Position numbers and translations under genes: made by a program. The notes under the pieces were generated by a model. That model did not search any database. It saw only the letters and a list, made by a program, of their open reading frames with translations, and had not been told where the DNA came from. DNA of 64,000 nucleotides from Lepidostoma basale (Eukaryota; Arthropoda; Insecta; Trichoptera; Lepidostomatidae), in assembly GCA_022606425.2 (NCBI GenBank), contig JAHDVF020001050.1:1427501-1491500 (forward strand), in the 5' to 3' direction. Shown piece after piece: positions 43,259 to 53,509 of this stretch (position 1 is its first letter; each line of letters starts with the position of its first letter).

Positions 43259-43849
43259 TAAAATGAAAAGAGTTTTATTTGGATAACTTATTTATTAGAA
43301 TGCATTAATCATTATAAAATAATTAGAGATCATAACAATAAACACAATTACAGTCCAACCTTCGAATGGACGATTTGTAAAACATGAAGGATTTATATTT
43401 TCATCGATTTCTTTAACCATATCTAACACTGACCTGTAAGATCATATCGTTCTTCCTACGATAATCTTCGAAACTTGCCAGAAAAAATAATTTCAAAAAT
43501 GAACGGTTTTAATACACAAATAAATATTTAAAAATTAATATTAAGTTATGATAACAATATTATATAAATCACTACATCAAACTTCGATGATGATATTAGA
43601 ATCGTTTCGCGAAAAATAAACAGAAAAATAACGAAAAAAAGACTCAATAATTGAATTAGGATAACAATTGTCATGTTTTTTCACAGTTCTAGATCAAACA
43701 AATGTTAATTAAATAAAAAATGAGCTAGAAAGCTATTTCTTAATAAATTATTTACATACATATTTAATTAATATAAATATAAAATATATAGTATGGAAAT
43801 TTAACTTTGTTGTAAATATCTTTTTAAGAACCATGAAAAAATCCGTGTA

Positions 43850-44040
43850 ACTTGTCTTTATCGACCGATGTCTCGGAGATCTCTATAGATAAAGTATATT
43901 TCATGGTAGTTATGACTTTAATAATACTTTGGAGGAGTTATGATTATACATGCGCACTCGTAACTATCCTGAAGATGGAGACTGCAACGATCTCCGAAAC
44001 GTCAGTTGAGAAGTTTCACGAATTTTCCCAAAATCCCAAA
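43850..44040. mobile_element. Beta Penelope-like ends (inverted) in unit 2
   Basis: Plus copy: CTGAAGA from 43969, T, helix II GGAGA/TCTCC with loop CTGCAACGA, GAAAC, ACGT (43999-44002), C, then AGTTGAG. The minus partner (about 43855-43910) is decayed. Shared with unit 1, so older than the duplication. Confidence 0.65.
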
Positions 44041-44268
44041 AAATATTTTGCTACCAACCGTGAAAATAATCTACGCAATTAACTAAAACAGCTTTTAAAT
44101 ATAATTTACATACGTTATTATTTCGAATAAGTTTTAATGAGCTTTCTAAAAGAAATCTGTATAAAATTAACTTATTAATGGTTTTGGTTTTAATTTGGTA
44201 AACAAAATGAGGTTGGCGCCAAAAGGAATATTTTTTTAGTATCTTCTAAAAAGGTTTTTACAAAATAT

Positions 44269-44561
44269 AACAACAACAAACCATCACGCCGTTTCTCCGC
44301 AGGGGTAGGCAGAGAGAATAAATCGCCACACTACTCTATCCTGACATACCTCTCTGGCTTCCTCCACATTCATACATCGAGTCATACACGCACGTCGATT
44401 CTTCCGGCTTCTGACATGACCAACCTTTAATATTTGATTAATTTGGTCATCCCATGTTTCCCTCGGTCTACCTTGACTCCTCACTCCACTTACATCGTAA
44501 GCGTATACTTTTTTAACCATTCTTTCTTCACCAATGCGCTCCATATGTCCGAATCAACCCA
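44269..44561 (-). mobile_element. L1-family LINE inserted beside B2, with target duplication and empty site
   Basis: ACAAAATAT occurs at 44260-44268 and 44562-44570. Unit 1 has the uninterrupted sequence TTTTACAAAATATCTG at about 36911. The ORF end reads MERIGEERMVKKVYAYDVSG, GRPRETWDDQINQILKVGHV and REVCQDRVVWRFILSAYP, with its stop near 44284. The tail is (GTT)n instead of (TTAG)n. Confidence 0.88.
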
Positions 44562-44619
44562 ACAAAATATATTTAGTCCAATAATTTTTGGAATAAATTA
44601 AGAATATGCCTGATAAAAA

Positions 44620-45684
44620 TTAAAGTAGGAAACCACTTGTCAAGTATTTGATTAAGAGAATCATAATGCAGACAACTACAAAAATGTATATATAAATGTA
44701 GTTCATATGATTGTAAGCGTCTACTGGCGGATTGTTTCCTCTGCAGCAAGGAACCCTGAATAAAACACAAAATATTTTACGGTACTTGTCCCATAACGAT
44801 ATATAAATAGCAAAATTAACTAAGCTGCACGTCGATGTGAAAATAATATCGAAAAATGTAAATATTGGATTGTATATTTCGAAATATTTAAAAATTATAG
44901 TGAAAGCTTTTGTAAATAGAACTGTGTATATTATATAAGTCACGATCTGCGATGTTCTTAAATCGTTTGTGCTCCTCGAACTTGATTCGCTAATATCCAA
45001 ACTGTGCCTTGATTGAATTTTGATTTTTATAAGTCGAATTACGATCAATATGTTGAGTATTAAGGTAAGAATTGTGGCCAAGATCCAAACGCAAGGTAAA
45101 AAAAAACGTAGGTAATAAAATAAGAATTCAGTTGAACTACCAGTAAGAAACGATACAATATTATCTATTCTGTGGCTAAATATGTATGGAAAATGTAATG
45201 CTAAAACTATGAGGATAGTTGATATTGTATATATTTTAGATCGTTTCACAGTGCATATTGAACTAACAGGATAGTAAACGGCTATGTATCTCTCGGCGAT
45301 TACAGCTAGAGACATATAGGCGGAGATAGTTTGAAGAATGGAATTAGAAACGTGATGCAGTATGAATAAGATATGCCAGTATTTTATTATTCCTGAAAAC
45401 GAAAGCCAGGCACAGGCATTTATTATAATCATAATAAAAAGTCTTAAAGTCTCATATATGGTCTGCGCCAGGAGTAAACTTCGCAAGCTGCTCTTCTTAA
45501 AATTATAAAAAACGATCAAAGAAAATATGTTTCCTAGAGAACCGATGAAAGGATAAACGGAATATGCAGTTAAACCATACACCACCAACGTTTCAGTGGG
45601 TGATCTATGTTCATCGTAATATTTCTCATCATAATCATAATAGCTTTCGTTCGAAATAGATATGTTCAATTCTGAAGAATTCAT
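44620..45684 (-). CDS. Seven-transmembrane rhodopsin-like receptor B2 (duplicate of B1)
   Basis: The frame encodes 354 aa from the ATG at 45682-45684. It continues open upstream to 45777 without another ATG and meets a 3' splice site (AG at 45768-45769), 83 nt from the chosen start. About 52 residues differ from B1, mainly in the N-terminus/TM1 start, ECL1 and ECL2. The third intracellular loop, TM6, TM7 (N-x-x-IY-x-SLWDKY) and the C-terminal hydrophobic segment are almost unchanged. ERY is kept and the class A extracellular disulfide cysteines are absent. A LINE (44269-44561) has inserted just downstream of the stop codon, so its 3' UTR probably differs from that of B1. Confidence 0.8.
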   Translation of the reverse strand: MNSSELNISISNESYYDYDEKYYDEHRSPTETLVVYGLTAYSVYPFIGSLGNIFSLIVFYNFKKSSLRSLLLAQTIYETLRLFIMIIINACAWLSFSGIIKYWHILFILHHVSNSILQTISAYMSLAVIAERYIAVYYPVSSICTVKRSKIYTISTILIVLALHFPYIFSHRIDNIVSFLTGSSTEFLFYYLRFFLPCVWILATILTLILNILIVIRLIKIKIQSRHSLDISESSSRSTNDLRTSQIVTYIIYTVLFTKAFTIIFKYFEIYNPIFTFFDIIFTSTCSLVNFAIYISLWDKYRKIFCVLFRVPCCRGNNPPVDAYNHMNYIYIYIFVVVCIMILLIKYLTSGFLL

Positions 45685-45834
45685 TTTACCAGGATAATCT
45701 TGCTCGAACGATGTGAGGAAGATGTTCAGATGAAGCGGGCAGCTTTCCGGAAAATATCCAGTGACAGCTGAAAACAAGTAACGAGCTTATCAGTAATGAC
45801 CGGAGTTTATCTGTGTTTAAAAATATTCAGCGTT

Positions 45835-46185
45835 TCTTCGAAGCGTGGTTATTATTTGTTATGGTCTAACGATATACCTTATTTGCATTTTATTAGATTA
45901 GTTGCATATGATAATGTAAACACTACGTAAAAACAAAAATATAAAATAATATTATTGGCGTAAGCATCTTATATGTTTTTCATGTTTGACAAACAAAATC
46001 AATATTAAACATCTTAAGCTAGATTTATAGGAACAGGAAGGTGTATCGACGTGTGGTGTTACTATATTAATCAACGCCCCTGGTAACGATACTAGGTCGG
46101 TCAAACCTTCCAACAAATTGGCAAGAGAAGAGAAAAGATATGATCCTTTTAGGTCCATTCCTACAAAACTAATAGAACCCATAGA
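45835..46185. other. Unannotated DNA upstream of B2
   Basis: No promoter or exon can be called with confidence, though the first exon of B2 may lie here or further upstream. An open minus-strand frame (45952-46182) has no family signature. Confidence 0.3.
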
Positions 46186-46189
46186 ACAG

Positions 46190-46700
46190 GTCAGGACCTT
46201 AAGTATCTAGGCACAGACCTGATGGGGGGAGCTGATCTGCGGGAAGAAATACAAGCCCAAGTATACAAGGTAACTAAAATCCACAATATGGAAAAACAAA
46301 GACATGCCTATTAAGAGTAAGATGAGAATCTATAAAGCATGCGTAAGACCAATAATAACATATGGCGTCGAAGCAAGGGCAGACACAGTAAGGACAAAAC
46401 AAGTTTTGAAGACTTCCGAAATGAAAACACTGATGATGATAGCAGGCAAGACACTGAGGAACACCAGAATAAGAGAGATATGTGAGGTTGAGGATTATAT
46501 AAGATGGAGCAGACAGCGAAAAAGGGACTGGTACGGTCATGTTCAAAGAATGGACACCACCAGACTCCCCTATATTGCATTGCATAATCAATCTCATGGG
46601 ACTCGTCCTCGTGGAAGACCTCCTAAAAGATGGAAGGACAACTGGGAATCAACCTCACAGGAGAAGCAACACTCTGGAGAACAAACCACATAGGATACAT
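46190..46700 (+). mobile_element. L2-family LINE, C-terminal region
   Basis: KYLGTDLMGGADLREEIQAQ precedes a frameshift, then MRIYKACVRPIITYGVEARA, MKTLMMIAGKTLRN and RQRKRDWYGHVQRMDTTRLP, GRPPKRWKDNWEST. The 129-codon frame is one of the better preserved L2 copies. Confidence 0.82.
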
Positions 46701-46959
46701 CGTAGAATGCTACGCATTGTATGAACCGGTATGGTTAACAAAATTTTGGTCCTACAAAGAGCAAGATATATAAATAATTACTGACTGATATCAAAGTTCG
46801 GAAGATCTGGGTCATGTTCTTAGAGTAGAAAAGTATGATCTGCTGTACTTGATCATAAGGGCCCAATAAAGGATCGTAGATGTGTAGGGAGAAGACGGAT
46901 ATATAGGTATACTTATTATTCCATTAGGTTTCCTTAGGACAACCTGTTACCGCCGAAAC

Positions 46960-47720
46960 TCTGTTTAATTGTCCCATTATTTCGGTTATAAGTTAATTTT
47001 GACTGAACAGATCAACTCCCAGATATCTAAAGTTCGTAAACTGTTCCAGAATTCTGTCATTTATGGATAATCTGCATTCTAAGGGTTTTTTTGAGAATAT
47101 CATGGTTTTCATATTCTCAACTGAGATAATCATATTGAAAGTTGGCGGCCGATGTCGGGAAGTGATTTTAGAGTCCTTGCAGTACGTCTTCCGACTCTGC
47201 TATCTTTGCAGCATCATTCGCGTAGCATATGACGCTCATTACATCCTTCCCTATGCAGTATTCCAAACCAAGTGATGGGATAACTACTTTTATTTCGTCC
47301 ATAATGAGGTTGAAAAGAAATGGGCTCCAACTGTCTTCTTGTCTTATGCCGGTTGCAGTTTTTTTTATGGATTTGGACAGTTCTTCGTCAACTCTTATTT
47401 TAGTGTTTGTATGTGTGTTGAATTCTTGTATATGTTCATGACATTGCGAACTGCATTTCTTTCCAACAAGACATCCATCATATCAAGTCTCAATCGGTCA
47501 AGTGTCAGTCAGGTCCACGGTCATGAAAGCTGGCTTATTGTACTCGATCGCCTTCCCTTTTATCTGCCTTACAACGAAGATGGTAACAGTTGTAAACCTA
47601 TTTTCCTGAAATCCCTGATGTTTTACTCTGTTTAAAATAACGTTCTACATTTTAGTTTTTAAGATATTCGTAAAGAACTTTAGGGTAAGACATATAAGTG
47701 ATTTTCCCCCAAAGCTTTCC
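46960..47720 (-). mobile_element. L2-family LINE, RT palm remnant
   Basis: The minus strand encodes IRQEDSWSPFLFNLIMDEIK (RT motif B region) and MSVICYANDAAKIAE. The second is motif C with YADD changed to YAND, so this copy lacks a catalytic aspartate. It lies tail to tail with 46190-46700. Confidence 0.75.
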
Positions 47721-47724
47721 GCTT

Positions 47725-48180
47725 TAGACTTTTCACCCTTCATGAATATCGGTATAGTGATATTATAATAGTTTTCCATAAATATCGGTATAGTGATATT
47801 GTATTAATAATTAAAACAAATGAAAGCACGTAAATTATAAAAGTTTTGTTTTATTAGGAGGGAACGAAATGTTTCGCCTTTCCATTTACATTGCTTAATG
47901 CCTTAGGAAAGCGAAACACTCCCATAAAATAGATTTCCTTAAAACATCTATAGAAGGGTCGTATTTATTCACATATATTTTATATGTAGTTTAACATCAT
48001 TGCTTAAGAAACAATAAATAACATATTTTAATTAAACAATATTTTTTAAATACTTTATTTAATTTTAAAATATTTTAGGCCACTAAAGCCCTTATAGTAA
48101 ACGAGTTCAATTTTTTAATTTTATTTATTTTTTATTATAAATGAAGTGTTGTGATTCAAAGTGAAACATATAATTTATTG
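47725..48180. other. AT-rich DNA with degenerate repeat ends
   Basis: GGTATAGTGATATT repeats at about 47751 and 47785. GAAATGTTTCGCCTTTCC with GGAAAGCGAAACACTCCC (47867-47925) is a loose inverted pair reminiscent of hammerhead-like ends. No gene. Confidence 0.4.
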
Positions 48181-48186
48181 TTTATT

Positions 48187-48730
48187 ATGAATGTTGCACT
48201 TAAAGTTGTCATCGCAAATAAAAACCTATCAAAAAAAGCTAGAATGGCAGTGCACAATGGTGTTCTTCTACCGACCCTTATGTATGGAAGCGAAGCATGG
48301 GACTGGCAAAAGAAGGATGAAAGAAGAATAAATGCAGTAGAAATGAGATCTCTTAGACGAATGTGTAGATACTCTGTGTATGATAGAGTGTCGAATGAAA
48401 ATATGAGAAGTGAATGCGGTGCGAATGATGGTGTTATGAACAAAATAATGAAAGGATAATTAAGATGGTTTGGACATATGAAAAGAATAAATGAAGAAAG
48501 AATGGTGAAAAAAATTATAGGTTAACGATGTAAATGGAACCAGAAATAAAGGAAGACCAAGGAAAACGTGGCACGATCAAATAAATCAAATATTGAATGT
48601 CGACCATGTGAGGAGTCAGAGAAATCGACGCGCGTGCATGACACGATGTATTAAAATTGTCAGTAAATATGTCAGGAAAGAAAAGTGTGGCAGTTTATTC
48701 TTTCTGCCTACCCCTTCGAGGAGACGGCAA
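48187..48730 (+). mobile_element. L1-family LINE, C-terminal half
   Basis: VALKVVIANKNLSKKARMAV, HNGVLLPTLMYGSEAWDWQK, VEMRSLRRMCRYSVYD and GRPRKTWHDQINQI-like codons follow in one frame up to about 48459. Decay and a damaged end (GAGACGGC) follow, without the TTAG tail. Confidence 0.85.
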
Positions 48731-49029
48731 GAAAAAAAAAATCAAAATTTAAATAATTTATGAATATTCTTAACTAACCTCTAATATTCTTGTATCTAGT
48801 TAAATCAATGGCGATCCATCCACGGAACTAGCACATCACGGCATGACCAGTTTTTCTTCAGCTCTAAATAGTCTTATGAATGTGACTATTCTTGGTCGAA
48901 GTAGGATTATATTCGTCGATTGGTTCCTGCACGAAGGTGCACACTTGAAAAACTTAGCTTCTATGCAAAATCTCCTTTTTAAACTGAGTTCAAATGTTTA
49001 TGAACAGTTTGACGTATATTTGATTCTCG
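48731..49029. other. Unannotated DNA
   Basis: An open plus-strand frame (48843-49046) has no family signature. It may be the 5' part of the R2 copy that follows. Confidence 0.3.
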
Positions 49030-49885
49030 GACATAAAGCGTGTTAAACCCATATTTATTATTTCTTGAACAATGAAATTTTCTGATTTTGAAAATTTGGT
49101 TTGGTTCATGTGGTGCTCCTGTTAATTTGGAGATATTTCGCGTATAAGTGAATTGTTTTGGTCAATTTAACTGCTGCCACACTTTATAATAGTTGGTTGT
49201 GACACGTAATACGTTTGTATTGTTTTGCTGTTAAAATTATATTAGTTTTATCATTTTTATAAAGAATTTTGACAGGTGTCAAAATAAATTTTTCATTCGT
49301 TCCAATGACAATTTGAATAATTTCTTCGATATTATTTAAAAGTTCTTGCTGGTGTTGGTTGGTTTTAAGTGCCTAATTACTGCCAAATAAAAAAAGTGGA
49401 TACGTGGAACATTAATTAAATCATATAACAGCTAATTTAAAAAACGATGGATACGTGTAACATAAATTAAATTAACACAAAAGTCCGGATCGTCCATGTC
49501 AACATGTGCAACATTGGAAAAACATTATGTGTTATTACATTATGTGCTAAATTTAAAAAACGGTGGTTTCGTGGAACATAAATTAAATAGACAAATGTGC
49601 ACCATCTAAAAATAACATTTTGTATTAAATTATTTTTATTTTGTTATTTTATTTTGTATCATTGTATTTTATATTATTTGTTTTAGATTTATTTTGTGGA
49701 TGTTGGAAGATCGAAGTGTGCGCGGGAGATGCCTATTGGTGGCGATGAGGTTCGCAACCCATCACACCGCGTCTCCCGCGGGGCGAAAAGAGAAGGATGG
49801 AGTGCCGCATCGGTTAAAGTGTGACAGTCCATTCTTTCTGCCTACCCTTTCGGGGAGACGGCGTGATGGTTAGTTAGTTAGTTTA
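49030..49885 (+). mobile_element. R2 non-autonomous repeat with L1-type tail, long copy
   Basis: The copy aligns with the reverse complement of 9121-9990 over its whole length, including GGAGCACCA/TGGTGCTCC and the block of three GTGGAACATAAATTAAAT-like units (49400-49590). It ends AGTCCATTCTTTCTGCCTAC, GGCGTGATGG and (TTAG)n. Confidence 0.78.
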
Positions 49886-49889
49886 TGAT

Positions 49890-50250
49890 GTAAAATTCCA
49901 CAAAAACTAACTAACTAATATAATCAAATTTACGATTTTCCTTGATATTGAAAATTTCCTTATAACTTGGAATGTAATGTTTACTCTATTAAGTTATATT
50001 ATTTCCACCTTCTAAAACCATATTTTCAGATAAGCCCACATTAGTCCATGTGTAGCTGAATTTGATAACCTGAAAATAACCTGTCAATAGTAACGGACAC
50101 ATTTCTGGTCTAACCATAAGGGTTCTGTTAATTTTCGCTCTAGGATTATGTTCTAAATTTCCAATTAGTCACTATAAATTATGTATCAGAAATATACTCG
50201 TATTACTTTGCTACACTTGTTTTTACGGTTCTTCGTACTTTAAACTTGAC
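49890..50250. other. AT-rich intergenic DNA
   Basis: No feature is recognised. Confidence 0.4.
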
Positions 50251-50256
50251 TAACTA

Positions 50257-50793
50257 ACCATCACGCCATTTCCCCGGAGGGGTAGGCAGAGAGGATGGAT
50301 AGTCACAATGCTCTGCCCTGGCATACCTCTCGGGCTTCCTCTACATTCATACATCGTACCATGCACGCACGTCGATTATTCCGACTTCGAATGTGGCCGC
50401 CTTTTAGTAATTGATTAATTTGGTCATGCTATGTTTTCCTCGGCTTCTTTTTCCACTCACGCTGCTTGCGTACAACTTTTTAACCATTCTTCTCTCATCC
50501 ATTCGTTCCATATGTCCAAACCATCTCAGGGATCCTTTTTTAATTTTATCCATGATGCAGTCATCTCCCTTACATTTCTCTCTTATTTCATCGTTCGGTA
50601 TTCTATCATACAACGTTTTCGCGCACATTCTCTTTAGTGATCTCATTTCTACGGCGTTTATCCTGCTTTCATCCTTCTTTTGCCAGCTTCAAGATTCACT
50701 TCCATACATGAGGGTTGGCACTAGAACTCCATTGTGTACTGCCATCTTTGCTTCTTTGGATATATTTCTATTTGCAGTAATGACTTTGGCCAA
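50257..50793 (-). mobile_element. L1-family LINE, C-terminal half
   Basis: MRSLKRMCAKTLYDRIPNDE, IMDKIKKGSLRWFGHMERMD and KKLYASSVSGKRSRG are readable on the minus strand. The ORF end lies next to TAACTAACC at 50249. The upstream part includes an IFASLDIFLFAV shadow on the other strand. Confidence 0.85.
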
Positions 50794-50966
50794 TAAATAA
50801 TTAATACAAATGAAAACGTCTGTATTCTAGAAATTTCATTATATTTTATGTGAATTTCATGTTTCGCCTGCCTAAGGCTTTATCAAATGTAGCTACATAA
50901 ATAACCAAACTGGCAAAGAAGGATGAAAGTAGAATAAATGCAGAAAAAATGAGATCTCTTAGAACA

Positions 50967-51829
50967 TAGGTTCTCAATGGGGGCGGTACCACCCCCCGGT
51001 GGGCGCTAGACTTAAACTGTAAATGAGGTGCTTTGAGGCAGTTAAGGGGGCCGTCTAGGCATACGTATTTTAATAAATAATAATGAATTCTTTTAACAAC
51101 AACGAACATTTTAAGAAACTATCTAAATTTAAACATTTCTGATACATTCGAAACTAACTAACTAACCATCACGCCGTCTCTCCGAAGGGGTAGGCAGAAA
51201 GAATGGACTGCCACACTTTCCTGGCATATTTCTCTCGCTTCCTCAACATTCATACATCGTGTCATGCACGCGCGTCAATTTCTTTGACTCCTCACATGGC
51301 CGACATTCAATATTTGATTTATTTGATCGTGCCACGTTTTCCTCGGTCTTCCTCTATTTCTGGTTCCATTTACATCGTTAACATATGATTTTTTTACCAT
51401 TCTTTCTTCATTCATTCTTTCCATATGTCCAAACCATCTTAATGATCCTTTCATTATTTTGTTCATGACACCATAATTTGCACCGCATTAACTTCTTATA
51501 TTTTCATTCGACACTCTATCATACACAGAGTATCTACACATTCGTCTAAGAGATCTCATTTCTACTGCATTTATTCTACTTTCATCCTTCTTTTGCCAGT
51601 TCCACGCTTCGCTTCCATACTTAAGGGTCGGTAGAAGAACACCATTGTGCACTGCCATTCTAGCTTTTTTAGATATTCATTTGGATATTACACTCGATAA
51701 TCTTTTTAATTTCAACTTTGTGATTATAAATAGGTAGAGAAAAAGTTTAATTATTTTTATGAAAGAGGGGGGGCGTTGGAATATTTTTTTCTTGTGAAGG
51801 GGGCGGTGCTACAGAAAAGGTTGGGGACC
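50967..51829. mobile_element. hAT-like element inserted in a LINE
   Basis: CATAGGTTCTCAATGGGGGC at the left and AAGGTTGGGGACCTATG at the right are imperfect inverted ends of hAT type. The flanks both contain CTTAGA from the LINE, a decayed 8-bp target duplication. The interior has GGCGGTACCACCCCC and GGGGGCGGTGCTAC near the ends and is AT-rich in between. Confidence 0.7.
51150..51675 (-). mobile_element. L1-family LINE inside the hAT
   Basis: Starts TAACTAACTAACCATCACGC (tail and stop) and reads back through GRPRKTWHDQINQILNVGHV, KIMKGSLRWFGHMERMNEER and GSEAWNWQK-like codons to KKARMAV. It is nearly complete over the C-terminal half. Confidence 0.85.
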
Positions 51830-52170
51830 TATGCCTTAGACGAATGTGTGGAAAAACTGTTTGATAGAGTGTCGAATGAGAATATAAGAAGTGAATGCGG
51901 TGCGAATGAAAGTGTTATGGACAAAATAATGAAAGGATCATAAAGATGGATTGGATACATGGAAAGAATGAATGAAGACAGAATAGTGAAAAAAGTATAC
52001 GTAAACGAAATCGAGCAAGACTGAGGAATATGTAGCACGATCAAATCAATCAAATATTAATTGTCGGCGTGAGGAGTTGGAGAAATCGACGTGCATGCTT
52101 TACACGGTGTATGAATGTAGAGGAAGCGAGAGAAGTATGTCAAGATAAAAAATGTGGCAGTCCATTATTT

Positions 52171-52463
52171 ATGCAATTTCACATTACGTTAATCTTCTAA
52201 TCTTCTGCTTAATGCTTAATCCAATCTTAATAGATGGCGCTAGTGTAGATTTAACTAAAAAAAGAAGTGAAATGTGGTGTTACATTGTAGCATATATACA
52301 TCTTGGTGGTCGTAAGAAGGGCGGAATGTGGAATTTTGTATAATATAAAGCGTGCGCTCAACCCAACCAATGATAGGTCATAAGTCCTGTAAACGTCTCG
52401 ACCACCATATTCTGTTTCCAATTTACATCTTCGTCTCTTTTGAGATACAATTAATCCTTAAAA
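52171..52463 (+). repeat. R1 copy with a 12-bp target duplication
   Basis: AGTCCATTATTT flanks both sides (52159-52170 and 52464-52475). The copy starts near TTCTGCTTAATGCTTAATCC and ends GAGATACAATTAATCCTTAA. It lacks both outer arms. Confidence 0.78.
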
Positions 52464-52522
52464 AGTCCATTATTTTTCCTTATCCATTCGAAGAGGTGGC
52501 GTGATGGTTAGTTAGTTAGTAA

Positions 52523-53027
52523 GAACTTCACTGGCTTAAAAGTCCAGAAAGAATCCAGTATAAACTCTGCTGGACAGTCTTCAAAGCGCTACATGGAATG
52601 GCACCAAGTTATATATCTGAACTCTGTGTAACGGACAGCCTAAATTCAAGGAAATCCACACTTCGCTCGGCGAACTCCTCAGCAATAGGAAGATTAGTTG
52701 AGCCGAAGCGTTGCCCCAGTACAAATTTCGGGGATCGAGCGTTCGCGGTAGCCGGTCCATCAGCTTGGAACAATCTCCCTTCACACCTTAGATGCATAAA
52801 TGATCCGACAGATTTCAGATCTAAATTGAAAACCCATCTTTTTCATATTTCATACCCAAGTTAAACATTTATACTTTGTTCTACTATACTTTTAAACCGA
52901 TCGCTTTTTAAGCGGTCACATTTAGATTTTTAGATTTAAAACACGTTTTAATGCGCCCTTGAGGTGATAACATCACAAAAACGGCGCTTTAAAAGTTAGC
53001 ATATTATTATTATTATTATTATTATTA
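52523..53027 (+). mobile_element. CR1/L2-like LINE (L6) C-terminus with (ATT)n tail
   Basis: ELHWLKSPERIQYKLCWTVF, KALHGMAPSYISELC and GDRAFAVAGPSAWNNLPSHL, KLKTHLF are in one frame to the stop at 52862-52864. This is the hallmark C-terminus of CR1/L2-group RTs. The AT-rich 3' UTR ends in (ATT)n at 53001-53027. It sits directly behind the TTAG tail of the preceding L1. Confidence 0.82.
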
Positions 53028-53029
53028 AG

Positions 53030-53275
53030 AAACTGGTCTTACCACATTTTACCTTGAAGTACCACCTTATCGTTCAGGGTCACGGGGTCATTACGTCAGA
53101 TAACAGGGTCACCAGTGCAAGCACATTTCTATACGTATACAGTTTATAAGGAAAGCGTGTTATTCCGTGAAGACAGATTTATAATAAATAAATCTACAAT
53201 CAATGTTATCAAGTTATCCCGGCAAGATCATAAACAATTTTTCCTTTTAAAAAAAGTTCTTCTTTCTTGTCCTAG
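53030..53275. other. Unannotated DNA
   Basis: No gene is recognised. The open frame at 53115-53321 shows no family signature. Confidence 0.35.
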
Positions 53276-53277
53276 AC

Positions 53278-53398
53278 ATATGTGGTCTGTTCTCCAGAGC
53301 GTTGCTCTTCCTGTGAGGTAGATTCCCAGATGTCCTTCCATCTTTTAGGAGGTCTTCCACGAGGACGAGTCCCATGAGGCTGATTATGTAGTGCAATG
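53278..53398 (-). mobile_element. L2-family LINE, C-terminal end fragment
   Basis: The minus strand reads HNQPHGTRPRGRPPKRWKDI and WESTSQ-like codons, matching 46575-46690. Confidence 0.7.
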
Positions 53399-53509
53399 TA
53401 GGAATGTAATGTAGGAATGTAATGTAGGAATGTAATGTAGGAATGTAATGTAGGAATGTAATGTAGGAATGTAATGTAGGAATGTAATGTAGGAATGTAA
53501 TGTAGGAAA
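53391..53509. repeat. 13-bp minisatellite
   Basis: The unit GAATGTAATGTAG is repeated about nine times with almost no variation. It begins inside sequence derived from the L2 fragment. Confidence 0.9.

Larger units (their letters stand above)
39375..45830. repeat. Segmental duplication unit 2 (receptors A2 and B2)
   Basis: This is the second copy of the A-B unit. It is longer than unit 1 mainly because about 1.7 kb of repeats (about 41540-43255) and a LINE (44269-44561) entered after duplication. Similarity continues about 60 nt upstream of the B splice acceptors, including the sequence TTACTGAT, a plausible branch point. Confidence 0.8.
50915..52520 (+). mobile_element. L1-family LINE split by a hAT and an R1 insertion
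   Basis: The same LINE is in three pieces: 50915-50966 (KKDESRINAEKMRSL), 51830-52170 (RLRRMCG-like through MNVEEAREVCQD), and 52464-52520 (ending GTGGCGTGATGG with TTAG repeats). The first gap holds a hAT (50967-51829), the second an R1 copy (52171-52463). Confidence 0.8.

Noticed and set aside
33840..45684. Odorant or gustatory receptors
   Set aside because: GN in TM1, ERY after TM3 and N-xx-[LI]Y/WDK[FY] at the end of TM7 fit rhodopsin-like GPCRs, not the inverted-topology insect OR/GR families.
53391..53509. CRISPR-like array
   Set aside because: The 13-bp units are directly adjacent without spacers, and the DNA is eukaryotic.
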